A DNA stretch of 64,000 bases, taken from contig JASPKZ010001240.1 of assembly GCA_030220185.1 (NCBI GenBank), positions 310,001-374,000 on the forward strand, given 5' to 3'. This document shows, one piece after another, positions 11,951-23,640 of this stretch. A program made the position numbers and the translations under genes. Below the pieces are notes generated by a model, which did not search any database, was not told where the DNA came from, and worked only from the letters and a program-made list of their open reading frames with translations. Each line of letters begins with the position of its first letter. Position 1 is the stretch's first letter. The stretch comes from Diploptera punctata (lineage: Eukaryota; Arthropoda; Insecta; Blattodea; Blaberidae).

Positions 11951-12889
11951 TTATTTGGTTATTGATACTAATAAAATATTTTCCACTGTATTTATTCTCA
12001 TATTTTTTAAATGCAAAATGGGGAATCATAATCCAAAAATGTCATATAGTCTAATATTACTTACTATTATATTGCTGTTATTACTATTGCATGAAACATA
12101 TATATATACTGACACACCTATCTCTGCATTGGGTTCGGATGGAATTTCTTTAAATACCACAAAAATTTCCAAATTCCCTTTATTTACTTCACAAATAATT
12201 TACTGCTAATAAAGGCTCTTGGTTCACATTTACTAATCACTTAGTTCTTTCAAGTCACTGATGGTTTGACTTAGATTATCTTCTTGTCTTTGCTCGAGAT
12301 CGCTTCACTGGTCTACTATTTGGACACGACTGCAACTGGCTGGTACTATTCTTGCATTCTCTTATATATGTGATAGTCAAAATCATCTGGAAGTCAGTCT
12401 AGATTTTTCTTGAGTCGAAATCTGGAGAACCTTTTGGAATGGACGGAGAGACACATGTAGAAAGTTCTCTGCAGGCTTTCCGGATTGTGAGTCAACAGCT
12501 CACAAATACTTCTCCACTAGACATGGTGAGACCTGAATCTCGCCACCACCCACAAAATTCAAAAGCCTGTCTAACAATGAGTCACAATACTGAATAATTT
12601 ATTACTACAATTTTAACATTAACTGAGTTTTATCAAAGCTCAATAAGCCAACATCCAATCATAAATTTGTTTGAAGCAGGAATGGGTTACATCATGCTAT
12701 TTTCTAGTTTGTTGCAAATCACGCTTTTAACGTATTTAAAGTGTGATAATTTGTGGTTATGCTCCTAGGCTGGATCAAACCACGAAATTCCTTGTCTCAA
12801 ATAATACAAAACTAGTTCTGTTCATTATTTTTTATGACATTCATCAAGTAGCAGCTGTATTTATAATTCTTTACCTTAACATAGAAGGT

Positions 12890-13150
12890 AAAGGCAATAT
12901 GTTACAAACCGGAAGGTTGAGCATTCTACTCTTGGTGGGGTCAGGAATTTTAAGCTGACCTGGTAGTACCATAGCCCTGGGGATTGACTCAGCCTCTAAC
13001 AGAAATGAGTACCAGACACTTGTTCTGGAAGTAAAGGCCATCACGCAGGGCTGACAACCCAGATGACATAATGTGCTGATTGTCTAGAAAAAGAGAGAGC
13101 CTTAACTTCCTACTACCTAAGGCCTGTAGTGGAATTACTTTATCTTTTAC
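12890..13150 (+). mobile_element. SINE (gtagcgtagtgg family), 5'-degraded, block A only
   Basis: Body motifs ggggtcaggaattttaagct, gactcagcctctaacagaaa, gagtaccagacacttgttct and the 3' end cctgtagtggaattacttta match the better copies at 13905, 33226 and 58057. The tRNA head is largely lost. Block B lacks it at the corresponding site near 58690. Confidence 0.75.
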
Positions 13151-13904
13151 TGTACTCAAATAGCTGCTGCAATTATAATTTAAATTCAATGTTGCATGAC
13201 TTTTTCACAATTGGGCAAATTTCTTTTCTAATTATGCTAATATAAACTGTTGAAGTATAAGATTTACATGTGCTAAGTTTGCGTTTTTAAAAATTTGAAA
13301 GAAAGTGTGGAAGTTGAAGAACATTCAAGAGGCACAAGGAAGAATCTAAATGGCATAACTAAAGAAGATGAGAACAAGAAGAAGAAGAAAGGTAAAATAT
13401 AACTTTAATTTTCTTATTATGTTTAGTAAAGGCAGAGCAGGTAAAACTGTTAAGTATTGGGTTACTATACATTTGTATTCTTACAACACAATTCATATAC
13501 TATTGTTTCAAATGTGTAGATGAAGATCCTGGCATGCTACAGTTTGAGTCCCCTTGTATGCACAGAGAAAGATTTAAATGCTGGTCCATCCCTGGCTATC
13601 ACCCACCATGATCAGGAAGCTATTGTCTATGTCAACTGAGTTGACAGAGGTCCCCTCTTCACTCACTCCACTGGCAGGTACAAGCAGCCAGGAAGGGGAA
13701 GGTAGTATATGTTACAAAAAAATAAGTCTTTTTTTTTTTAAATTTATTTTATTATTCAACCGCATGCTCCATTACGTGGAGTAATACTACATGCATTGTG
13801 GTGTTCTTATTATACAACTATAAAATTAAACAGTGTTTACAATTAGATCTTCACAAGTTAAAAATATAGGCCTACATTATTATATTTATTTATTGAATTC
13901 TCTC

Positions 13905-14175
13905 GGGGCATGCCGTAGCGTAGTGGTTAAGGCACTGCGCTACAAGTCGGAAGCCGAGGGTTCAAGTCCCGGTGGGGGTCAGGATTTTTAAACTGACCAA
14001 AATTTTTTGGCGGCACTATTGCCCTGGGATCGACTCAGCCTCTAATAGAAATGAGTTCCAGACGCTTGTTCTGGGGTAAAGGCGGCCGTCATGAAGAGCT
14101 GACATCAATTGTCTAGAAAAAGTGGGAGCTACTACCCCAAGGGCCTCCCGAGGCCTGTAGTGGGATTACTTTACT
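13905..14175 (+). mobile_element. tRNA-derived SINE (gtagcgtagtgg family)
   Basis: The head has box A (gtagcgtagtggttaagg) and box B (ggttcaagtccc). The body carries gactcagcctctaatagaa and ccagacgcttgttctgggg, and the 3' end cctgtagtgggattacttta. It is one of four copies of this family in the window. Confidence 0.85.
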
Positions 14176-14517
14176 ATTAAATTCTCTCTTCCCCCATCCC
14201 TCTAGCTTTGTAGGTAATTTACTTCCACCACATCACCCGGACTGCTGAAGACAACTGAACAAGGTATATTTATAATTATTTTAATGGTTTATTCCTGCAA
14301 ATTTATTTATTTTCATTCTCTCCATTTGTATACACTTACGTGTTCATAGCTCCTGATTTTATAAATATATATAAAATTTATTTTCACCGCTTTATCGGTT
14401 TAAATAATAATTATATTAAAAAAATTATCACATCTAATTTCTGTCGATGAACGACAAATTTCATCTTCTTCAATAATTTGCACAGTGCGGGCTCGAGAAT
14501 TTTGAGAATCAGTTTAT

Positions 14518-16110
14518 CATAAGTAATGCCACGAGTGATTTCCAAATTATCGATAAATTCACGACTCACGAAGTGAGGAGTGAATTTATCTAGAGAATTT
14601 GGAAATCAAGAGTGGCATTTGTTAGGACTATTTAACGAATAAAATTAAGCTGTTTACTCACAAATCATTATTTAACTATAGTTATTTTAAAATATGTATA
14701 TATTTAATGTAAACGGCGATGTTTGAAAACAAATGAGAAACGATAGGTACGCTTCTACTGCTTCTTTTGTTTATCACTGCAACCAGATCATACTATTTAT
14801 TGCCAAAGGAACGCAATATTGTAAGGAGGAGCTTTCTTAATATGGTAATTATAACACTGATAAATATTTGGTGAAACACGACTCTGATTGGTTGTAAAAC
14901 AGAAATCATTGAAACGTGATTGGTCATTGACTCCCATTTGGGGCATGAGTTAAATAGTCATAAGTAATGCTACGAGTGATTTCCAAATTATCGATAAATT
15001 CACGACTCACGAAGTGAGGAGTGAATTTATCTAGAGAATTTGGAAATCAAGAGTGGCATTTGTTAGGACTATTTAACGAATAAAATTAAGCTGTTTACTC
15101 ACAAATCATTATTTAACTATAGTTATTTTAAAATATTTATATATTTAATGTAAACGGCGATGTTTGAAAACAAATGAGAAACGATAGGTACGCTTCTACT
15201 GCTTCTTTTGTTTATCACTGCAACCAGATCATACTATTTATTGCCAAAGGAACGCAATATTGTAAGGAGGAGCTTTCTTTAATATGGTAATCATAACACT
15301 GATAAATATTTGGTGGAAACACGACTCTGATTGTTGTAAAACAGAAATCATTGAAACGTGATTGGTCATTGACTCCCATTTGGGGCATGAGTTAAATAGT
15401 CATAAGTAATGCCACGAGCGATTTCCTAATTATCGATAAATTCAGTTAATTTATCTAGAGAATTTGGAAATCAAAAGTGGCATTTGTTAGGACTATTTAA
15501 TGAATAAAATTAAGCTGTTTACTCACAAATCATTATTTAAATATAGTTATTTTAAAATATTTATATATTTAATGTAAACGGCGATGTTTGAAAACAAATG
15601 AGAAACGATTGGTACGCTTAATTTGCTTCTTTTGTTCGTCACTGCAACCAGATAATATTTATTGCCAAAGGAACGCAATATTGTAAGAATGCACTCTAGT
15701 GGAGAAAAAATGAAACATCAAACTGTATATTAATTCATTTCTGATGTTCTATGATGTATATATGACAATTATATTTTTTGGGAAAAAATACATTTAAGAA
15801 AGTGCAAACAGTGGTTTCTTTTTTGGTGGTATAATCAATTGCTACAAATGTTTTTATATTAACTTCCGCATGCGGTGTGTGTTGACATTCATGCACTATA
15901 CATACAATCTGGTAGCTGTATTTCTTACTGAGTCAGTCACTGCAAAATAATGCTATGACCTATTCAGAATGTTAAAAAGGAGGTGCTTTCTTTATTATGA
16001 TAAACTTTAGTTGGTAAATTCTATGCGAAACACGACTGTGATTGGTTGTAAATAAAAAATCATTGTAACGTGATTGGTCATTGACTCCCTTTGGGACATG
16101 AGTTAAATAG
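14518..16110. repeat. Three tandem copies of a 441-bp unit
   Basis: Units start cataagtaatg at 14518, 14959 and 15401 (periods 441 and 442). The first two are nearly identical. The third is longer because it has a divergent or inserted stretch at about 15690-15980. Each unit carries an internal palindrome around cgactcacgaagtgaggagt flanked by gataaattca/tgaatttatc, though the third has lost part of it. Each unit ends ...gcatgagttaaatagt. No coding frame is preserved. Confidence 0.85.
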
Positions 16111-16906
16111 TCCAATAATTAAGGTTCTAATTTTCCAGTATGCAAGCATTATGAGCTTATCTGCAGTGAGCAGATTTGCCAGTCTCCTGGCACTGAAACA
16201 CTAATATACATTAAGACATTTGTAAGTAACGGCAACACTGCCATAACATCACAAAATGATTTATTTAGCTTACCTTTGGCATTACGAACTTCATTTATAG
16301 TCTCTTGTCAAGTTAACTATGTCGCCAAATTCTTGGAAGACTACACACTTCATCTGCAGCATACTTTCTGGATATATCTCTCATCTGAAGATGGTCTACA
16401 GAAATTGTTCTTTCAGTTAAATAACATTATACAGAAATATAATTTCAAAATATCAATAAGTAAAACGAAAATCCTAGCTTTTAAGGGATCAGATACCGTA
16501 AGAGCTAAAATAATTCTGGAGGGGAAACCCATTGAACAAGTACACCATTTAAATACCTGGGGTTATGAAATCTCCTATTTTAAAATGAAGATCTATTTAA
16601 CAAACTTAGTAAATTTAATTATATATGTGGAACAATCAAAAGGACATTTAAAAGTACAAGAAAAGAAACAGAACTAAAATTTTACAAAAGTGGAGGCAGT
16701 CCCCTTACTATTGTATGGTAGTGAATTTTGAGTTTTAACTAAAAGAGAAGAGAAGATCATAGAAGCAGCTGAAATGAGATTTCTGAGAAGTGTGGCTGGT
16801 TGCAAACTTCTAGATAAGAGAAGAAGTGAAGATATTAGAAATGAGCTAAATATCTTTAAACTCTTAGATATAATAAAATAATCTAGAAAAAAAATGGAAA
16901 GAACAT

Positions 16907-17279
16907 TATTAATAGTGAGTGGAGAACATATTTTAATCGACTCACCTCATACATTTTCAAACTTCTTTGATACCGACGGTTTCAGACAAAATCATGTCCT
17001 TCTCCAATCATGGCTTCCACTGATGAAATTCCTTAATTGTTGATCTCTTTAGTGACATCACTTCTTGTGCTGCTATCTTTCGTTGGGAAGTGATATCACT
17101 AAAGAAATCAACGATCAAGGAATTTCATCAGTGAAGGACTGAAGAAGGACATGATTTTGTCTGAAACCGTTGGTATCAAAGAAGTTTGAAAATGTATGAG
17201 TGAGTCGATTAAAATATGTTCTCCACTCACTATTAATGATATAACCTCATAATGTTTACTTCCCAATATTAATTTAAAT
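16907..17279. mobile_element. 373-bp foldback insertion, 13-bp TSD, hammerhead-like motif
   Basis: It is flanked by atggaaagaacat at 16894-16906 and 17280-17292, inside the LINE relic. The arms pair over about 150 bp (agtgagtggagaacat...tgatgaaattcctt against the mirror at 17100-17235). The right end runs on about 40 bp past the arm (ataacctcataatgttt), a sequence also seen near 34700 and 43850 in other insertions of this kind. Confidence 0.8.
17136..17177 (+). ncRNA. Hammerhead-like motif (16.9-kb element)
   Basis: Core CTGAAGA at 17139-17145, one A, stem II GGACA/TGTCT with a 6-nt loop, GAA, stem III ACC-GTT-GGT, A, and TC pairing with GA upstream. The left arm carries the same sequence in inverse but with a damaged core (TTGGAGA). 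Confidence 0.5.
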
Positions 17280-17702
17280 ATGGAAAGAACATGTTCAAAG
17301 ATTGGAAGATGATCGCATTCCCAAAATTATACTTAAATACAAACCAAAAGGACGTAGGAATGCTGGTAGACTGAAGCAGAGATGGATCCAACTTTTGAAT
17401 GAGAATCTATGAGACCGGAACAAGCCACATGGCTTAATCCGTGATTGTTGATGATGATGATCTCTCATCTGATCGATCTAGAGCTTTTTGGATATCAACT
17501 CTTGATTGGAATTGAATGCCTCATATAAGTTCTTTGAGAATAAGTTATAATCACAAGGGCTCCTGTCTGAATTTGATGGATGTTTGGGTACTTTCCAATT
17601 CCATCTAAACAAATTCTACTGAACATCTTTTTAGGGCAGGTGTTACTTACTGAATGTGAGAAACAGTAAATACGTTCACAATATACTACTATTTCGAGAC
17701 TT

Positions 17703-18060
17703 TCAATATTCCGCTGTGGTCACGCAGCAGACCCGGGTTCGATCCCCGGTCGGGATAGTTTTTCTGGGTGAGGTTTTTATCGGGGTTTTTCCTCACCTGT
17801 AAGACAAATGTAAGGAAAACTTTAAGGCCCAAACGGTCTCCGAAATCATATGGCCATCGCAATCATCATCATTCATATTCATCTTAGATTAAGCTTAGGA
17901 TTAGGGACTCTCCTGGCGCACCACTATTATTATCACCATCATATCATCGGGGCAACATAACCCTGCCTTCCAGGCGCCCCATCCTCAGAAGTGGGTTACA
18001 AGTACGCCATGCCAGGAGAGAACACCAGGAATGTCGAAAGACAACCTGGGGCATTATAAA
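17703..18060 (+). mobile_element. tRNA-derived SINE (gctgtggtcacgcag family)
   Basis: The head has box B gggttcgatccccgg. The body contains tgggtgaggtttttatcggg, cctcacctgtaagacaaatg and aaactttaaggcccaaacgg. An inverted copy lies at 26600-26853. The 3' limit is estimated. Confidence 0.75.
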
Positions 18061-18213
18061 AAAAATTACAGATTTATACAACAAAGACAGCTCAACAACA
18101 TACTACAAGATTACAATGGTCACCACTAGGATCGCTGATTTACAACAGTGTTGCCATTACTTATCGAATGCCCTGGTAGAAATTTGTAAATTGTTAGCTT
18201 GGTTATCAAGTAA

Positions 18214-18586
18214 AGTGAGTTTATTGTACGACTTGGCCAGCGGTAGCGCGTGCAGGCGAGGTCAGCACTTACTCCCGGCAAATCGCGTATATTCTAGCAA
18301 ACTCAAATCACATTAATAATTTTTTAGAATAATAACATACAAATCGTACATGAATATTCTTTGTTGTAATGTATACGTAGACATTTTGAAGACACTGCAA
18401 GCAAAACAAAACACTTCTTAATTTTATTCACGTGTGAACTGGCCTAGAAACAAGTCAGACTGCTGCACGAGTGAAGACAGATGTGGGATGTGGGCGTCAC
18501 AGGGAAATGAGAGGGAAATGCAGTGAAGGTCAAATGGGCCTCACCTGCACGCGCTACCGCCGGCCAAGTCGTACAGTAAACTCACT
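18214..18586. mobile_element. 373-bp TIR element
   Basis: The termini pair over about 45 bp: gtgagtttattgtacgactt and the inverse of aagtcgtacagtaaactcac, followed inward by ggccagcggtagcgcgtgca. The interior is non-coding. No clear target duplication was found, so the class is unassigned. Confidence 0.65.
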
Positions 18587-18657
18587 GTAGATGTATGTTA
18601 TGTGATGACAAAGCAAGATATACATCACAGGGATTTTGCAAGTCATATTTTAGTTGG

Positions 18658-18900
18658 CCGCGGTGGACTAGTGGTTACGCTCCTTACCTCTGGTCCCGAG
18701 GGCTGTCCGTTCAAACACGCCCAGGGTCAATGAATTTTTTAGGACGGAAAAATCCAAGGCTTTTCAAGATCCTTAAGCCTAAATAAAGAGGCCTCTATGC
18801 AAAATTTTCGACCTCAACATCCTAGTAATACCTTGGTTGCCTGCTAGATGTCTCATTGGGTCGATGTGTTGACCGCACGCCATTTATGACATATATGGGC
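18658..18900 (+). mobile_element. tRNA-derived SINE (ggccgcggtggactagtgg family)
   Basis: The head has box A-like ggactagtggttacgctcc and a degraded box B (gttcaaacacgccc). The body motifs tttaggacggaaaaatccaa, gatccttaagcctaaat and aaggcctc/aggcctctatgcaaaatt match the inverted copy at 34930-35172. Confidence 0.7.
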
Positions 18901-19139
18901 AAATAAGGTAACTAAATTAACTTGGTCTAGTAACTCCTGATAAAGGAGAGGCTATGGCTACGCCATTATGGAATAGAATATTTTAATATGTTCTCAACTC
19001 AAGGTCGGGTCGAAAGATGAGATGAAGCCCCTATATTCATAGAGGCTTGTTACCGACAAAGTTGCATACGTCTGAAGCATCGTCTCAGTGGCGGATAAAT
19101 GAAATGGATGAGATGAGTTCGGTGGAATGTAATTTGTGG

Positions 19140-19317
19140 CAGGGGAAAACCTGCCTAAGGTTCAAGTAAAATGAAAATATCTGGAACTACAACAAATTTT
19201 ATAACTTTATCATCCATTCTGTTTCTTTCACCACGAAAGCCACGTATAGTGACCGAGACTCAAACTCGATACCCCCAGCGGTAAGAGGTGAATTAATCGC
19301 TTGCGCCACGGACCCAA
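19140..19317 (-). mobile_element. tRNA-like SINE fragment
   Basis: The minus strand reads gggtccgtggcgcaagcga (box A-like) and tatcgagtttgagtctcgg (box B-like), followed by a body with gtggtgaaagaaacagaatg. No second copy is seen here, so the SINE assignment rests on the pol III boxes only. Confidence 0.45.
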
Positions 19318-20393
19318 CTGATATTTTAATAAACGAATACAACTTGTCTTGTTACATAAATGATTATTCGTTCATTTAATACATTTCATTCACTAAAATA
19401 AATATCGTAAATTCTTATATACCTTTTATACCATCGCGTAAGTGATGTAAGTTCATGAACAAATTGAATTTGGCGCTTCCGCTGTATCGGCAGCCATTTT
19501 TGCTTTAGGCCCAATGTATTAAAAAAAAATAGGACATTGATATAACGATGTTGGTAGGTCTGTAAATATGGTAAAATATTGGTCATACCTCTATGGGTCA
19601 TACTGCTGAGAATCCCTCCTGTGGGACGCTCGGTAAAAGAATATTGGGTTTGGGTGGCTTACTGCTCTCAAATTTTGATTGAGATCGAAGTAATTTTGTT
19701 TCTATGCGTATCGTATTTAATACCCGACACCTCGGGAAAACCCACGCACGATATGGTTAAGGCCGGTTATGGCCAGTTATGTGATGTCCGGTTATGACAA
19801 GGTCGTGGGATCCGCCATATTGTTCTTGTAAATGGTGGTGATTGTGGTATTTTCGTATTCAGATTTGTTTTTTAAGTTTTAAAAAACCCGACATTCAAAA
19901 TTAAATTTTAAGAAACGGATGTTCAGTCATTCATTTTGTTAGGTTCCGTTGGGACAAGGTAGGGTACATCAGATTAGTTTACACTTCATTAAATAACAAG
20001 CATGTAATTTATTTTGTTAGGTTAGGAAGGGAGAACTTTGTGTACATCAATTTCTTATAAACGTTTGGAAATACAGATTTCACACTTCTGTCCGTCATCT
20101 GTGGAGGTTTATTTGTATCTTTAAGCATTAGCGCATGCGTACTATAATTTTGTAGTACTTCGAAAAATTCTTGGTAAAGGTAAACTAAATTTTCCGTTCA
20201 TTTAACATTTGAGTTATAATTTCGGCTCAACAGTACCTTTCCTCTCATTTTCCAGTATATTCTTACAATACTGTTACTCTGTATACTTCTGTCTTTATTA
20301 ACATCTTGTAATATTTTAAACGTTTTTCAATGATATTTATAACATTCATTTATAATTTTTACACGCTTTTATTAGCTTGACCTGTATCTATCT

Positions 20394-20727
20394 ATCTATG
20401 TAACGGAATCTTTCAACGCGATTTTCACCCACTTAAAATCATTGGATCGACTTGAAACTTTGTATACTTGTAGAGGACCCGTGACAATACAATAATTTCA
20501 TATTTATTTTCTAAAATCCTGGCCATAATCATCAGAAAATAAAAAAAAGTGTTTTTGTATCAATGTAACGGAATCTTTCAACGCGATTTTCACCCACGTA
20601 GAAACATTGGATCGACTTGAAACTTTGTATACGTGTAGACGACCCGTGACAATACAATAATTTCATATTTTGTTTCTAAAATCCTGGCCAGAATCATCCG
20701 AAAATAAAAAAAAAAAAATGAAAACTG
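20394..20727. repeat. Direct tandem duplication of about 170 bp
   Basis: Two copies of gtaacggaatctttcaacgc ... aatcctggcca.aatcatc.g are separated by a short A/T-rich linker (20402-20540 and 20568-20705). The match is high except for scattered substitutions. Confidence 0.8.
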
Positions 20728-20772
20728 GTATAATAGGTTGCGGACTTGTCGAGTTTTAGTCAATCGTTGTAA

Positions 20773-20868
20773 GAGCTCAGTTGGTAGAGCAGTGAACACT
20801 TAGTGGTACGGTATATAATTTCAGTAATCCATACGTCGCTGTTTCAAATCCGGCTGGGAGGGTTTTTT
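20773..20868 (+). other. tRNA-like sequence with an enlarged middle
   Basis: agagctcagttggtagagca resembles box A, gtttcaaatcc is a weak box B, and a T-run follows (pol III stop). The middle is about 20 nt longer than a standard tRNA and no acceptor stem pairs well. It is a SINE head or tRNA relic more likely than an intron-bearing tRNA gene. Confidence 0.35.
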
Positions 20869-20949
20869 TTATAGAAGAGTATTACTTTAGCTCATACTAC
20901 AATAGTATCGAATTTAAAGATATTTACATTTTTATCTTATTCTGTAAAA

Positions 20950-21440
20950 TATTAAAAATAAAAATAAATAATAGTTTTAAAAAATTAAAAGAACACGCTT
21001 TATTAGAAAACTAAAAAATGAAAAATAATTTTAATTTCCAATACGCTTGGGATAAAATAAAGTGGTCAACAAAAAAATCATCTCCAGCACATATAGAATA
21101 AAATTAGAGTTATCAACAAAAAGAAAATAATTTTACCATCAAAAGCGTGGGGTGCTTTTTATGATTTTTACATTTTCTTCTTAGAGCTTACTTTTACCAA
21201 TATCTGTTTATCATCAAATATATTAATTGATATAGAGCACCCCATGCTTTTGATGGTAAAATTATTTTCTTTTTGTTTGATAACTCTAATTTTATTCTAT
21301 ATGTGCTGGAGATGATTTTTTTGTTGACCACTTTATTTTATCCCAAGCATATTGGAAATTAAAATTATTTTTAATTTTTTAGTTTTCTAATAAAGCGTGT
21401 TCTTTTAGTTTTTAAAATATTATTTATTAAGTATTTATTT
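20950..21440. mobile_element. Large palindrome, arms about 190 bp
   Basis: The left arm (aagaacacgctttattagaa, gataaaataaagtggtcaac, tagaataaaattagagttat, accatcaaaagcgtggggtg) is mirrored at 21237-21430 with a few mismatches. The loop of about 70 bp holds no gene. It is most likely a foldback/MITE element. Confidence 0.75.
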
Positions 21441-22105
21441 ATGAGAAACAACGGTAACATTACGACATTGTTAGACAATATTTTGAAATTCACTAGCTAT
21501 TTCCCCTCTTCTTCCAATGTTGCCATCAACTCAATTACACATGTTTTTGTTAGATTAGTGTTCACTTCAGTAAATAAAATGCATGTAATTTATTTTGTTA
21601 GGTTAGGAAGGGAGAAGTTAGTGTACATCCATTTCTAATAAACATTTGAGAATTTATTTGGAAGATTTGTCATACTGCACGTGCTGCCATCTAGCGACAG
21701 TTCTATAAACTTTGTGTGTGATTTTAAATATATGTGATTCCACCTAGGAACAGCTCTATGAACTCATGCACATATAGAGCTGTCACTAGATGGCATGACG
21801 TGTGGTGTGACCAACCTTCAAAATAAATTCCCAAATGTTTATTAGAAATGAATGTACACTAGTTTCTCCCTTCCTAACAAAATAAATTACATGCATATTA
21901 TTTACTGAAGTGTACACTGATCTGATGTACACAAACACTAACTTAACAAAAAATAGCTCTAACCTAAACAAAATGGTAATTGAGTTGTTGATAGATGGCA
22001 ATATTGGAAGGGGAAGGAAAACAGCTTGTGAGTTTCAAAATATTATCTAAAAATGCCCTAACATTGCCATGTTTCTCCTAAATAAATAAATACCTAAAAA
22101 TTGTA
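21430..22105. mobile_element. Second, adjoining palindrome, arms about 300 bp
   Basis: Outer ends tatttatttatgagaaacaa and the inverse of ttctcctaaataaataaata pair, and pairing continues through ttgttaggttaggaagggag to a centre where gccatctagcgacagttc faces gagctgtcactagatggc. A half-copy of the inner block also occurs at 19935-20065, showing a dispersed family. Confidence 0.75.
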
Positions 22106-22119
22106 AGAGAATGTTGAAA

Positions 22120-22325
22120 GCATCATCATCATCATCATCCAGGATTAAGCGTGTTGGCTCATTCCGGTTTCATGAAAGCTAGAATTGTTTAGACCATCTT
22201 CTGTGTGGGCGCCCAACATTTCTCTTTCCGTGTAGTTTATAATTTAGCAATAAATTTTGGATATCTTTCTTCTGGCATTCTATCAACATGTTCTTTCCAG
22301 GCGTTCCTATATTTAAAGCATCATT
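22120..22325 (-). pseudogene. LINE 3'-end fragment
   Basis: The block aggattaagcgtgttggctc ... gaaagctagaattgttt ... ttctgtgtgggcgcccaaca is repeated at 35262-35460. Both are the 3' terminal part of minus-strand non-LTR elements preceded by a short (CAT)n tract. Confidence 0.6.
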
Positions 22326-22364
22326 GAAAAAGTTTAAAATATTACAAAATGTTAGTAAAGACAG

Positions 22365-22620
22365 CAGAAGTATGTAGAGTTACAAGAATATACTATGGAA
22401 AATGAAGGGTCTTCTGCTGTAACCTCACTCAATTTCTGCTCTATTAACTTTTAAAGTCTTCCAATTTAAATGTTACGTGATGGGGACCAACATAATTTTT
22501 AACAAGTGCCCAAATAATTTCTACTGCATTTAAACACTGGATGGTATGAGGGAAGCCTCAAAACAGAATGTCTATGTTCACTTAACAAAGTATCAATTTT
22601 GGTATTTCACAAACTTAGGT
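22365..22620 (-). pseudogene. DDE-transposase C-terminal fragment
   Basis: On the minus strand, RLPSYHPV...NAVEIIWALVKNYVGPHH and FKLEDFKS resemble the LPPYHP.LNPIE..W..VK block around the third catalytic residue of Tc1/mariner/IS630-type transposases (E in EIIW). A 1-nt shift is needed between HPV and NAVE. There is no N-terminal part nearby. Confidence 0.5.
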
Positions 22621-22738
22621 TTATAATTCAGATAATCTCATAGATCAGGTTTGGTAAATTCTGGTGGGATATAAATATTTTTATCTCATAGCTACTTTTG
22701 CACATCCCTCTTTCATGAATTTGATGTCATCATTTTCT

Positions 22739-23640
22739 GCATTCATGGATTAGGTCTGTTGACCCATTCTGACTTCAGCCCATCTCTTTTCTAGGTCTGC
22801 CCACGTCTCGGGGTGCCTTTAGGTTTGTATTTTGTTTTGGATATCTATCTTCATTCATTCTGTCTATGTGTTGCTTCCATTTTTGTCTATACGTATCTAT
22901 TTTATCAGTTATTGCAAATATTTCAAGTTCCTATCTTATTTCTGTGTTCTTGATTCTGTCTTCCTTAGTGCACCCTTTAACAGATCTCAAAAATTTCATT
23001 TCTGCCGCCGTTATCCTACTTAGATCTTGTTTTTTATGTATCGAGGCTTCTGAACCATAAAGCAGTACCGGTACTGCCAACATTTTATAAAATTTCAATT
23101 TGGTCTCTCTTGTTGTTTTGTTATTTAGTGATTGTTTTATCATGCCACATATTCCCTGGAATTTTGCTATTTTATTAGTTATATCATTATCATAATTAAA
23201 TGAAATGTCACATCCTAGATAATTGAGATGGTTCACCTGTTCTATGATTTTGTTTCCTATTACTATTTTGGATCTGATTTGATTTTTCCTTTGGAATGCC
23301 ATTACCTTAGTTTTTTCTATGGATATTTTGAGATTATATTATTCACATATATTATGTAATTTAAAAATATTCCTTTGAAGATCTTGCAGAAGATTTCCGG
23401 GCTGTTGGCCGTGGTCTTGAGGCTTGTAGTTCCCCAACGTTTTGGCAGAGACTGCATTGGGGAAATACAAGCCTCAAGACCGCGGCCAACAGCCTGGAAA
23501 TCTTCTGCAAGATCATCATAGTAACTCCGGCCGTGAAAGCCTAAGTCAATATATTATTCCTTTGAAGTTTGTCTTCGTGTTTGCTATTATTACCTGGTCA
23601 TCAGCGTATAATAATGTTTTCAAGTAGCGTGTTTCATTTG
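22739..23640 (-). pseudogene. LINE reverse transcriptase relic with YADD
   Basis: The minus strand encodes LKTLLYADDQVIIANTKTN (23575-23632, the RT active-site box) and then, after an insertion, VIGNKIIEQVNHLNYLGCD (thumb-adjacent YLG block), KFYKMLAVPVLLYGSEA and AAEMKFLRSVKGCTKEDR. Homologous pieces lie at 16276 (+), 35564 (-) and 43369 (-). The reading frame is interrupted by the insertion at 23381-23554. Confidence 0.75.
23381..23554. mobile_element. 174-bp foldback insertion, 13-bp TSD
   Basis: It is flanked by tattcctttgaag at 23368-23380 and 23555-23567. The arms (atcttgcagaagatttcc, ggctgttggccgtggtcttg, aggcttgtagttccc) are mirrored at 23457-23514. The centre contains ccaacgttttggcagagact, whose complement CCAAAACGTTGG looks like the GAAA-stem III side of a hammerhead with the upstream core lost. 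The right end has ccggccgtgaaagcct, shared in inverse with the element at 34339. Confidence 0.75.

Larger units (their letters stand above)
4125..13780. repeat. Segmental duplication, block A
   Basis: This block is colinear with block B (37698-59400). Matching pairs seen by eye: ankyrin exon 4125-6159 with 37698-40025; 6340-7115 with 44810-45850; 8380-8570 with 51400-51600; 9465-11115 with 51620-53095, including the mariner remnant; tandem array 11631-11950 with 53630-55900; 11955-12600 with 55925-56720; 12600-13780 with 58390-59300. Each block contains insertions missing from the other. The divergence in shared non-coding parts and the many private insertions indicate an old event. Outer limits are approximate. 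Confidence 0.8.
16276..17462 (+). pseudogene. LINE reverse transcriptase C-terminal relic
   Basis: Translation shows the post-RT part common to several fragments in the window: ISKTKILAFKGSD, IIEQV/PIEQVHHLNTWGYE (a YLGY motif relative), EAAEMRFLRSVAGC, then after an insertion HVQRLEDDRIPKIIL and KGRRNAGRLKQRW, ending in a (GAT)n-like tail. Stops and frameshifts are present. The frame is split by the 373-bp foldback insertion at 16907-17279. Confidence 0.7.

Noticed and set aside
13905..14175. Functional tRNA gene from the good A and B boxes
   Set aside because: The sequence continues into a body shared by four dispersed copies, one with a 14-bp target duplication, so it is a SINE.
20773..20868. 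Functional intron-containing tRNA gene
   Set aside because: The acceptor and T arms do not pair convincingly and box B is weak; a SINE or relic is more likely.
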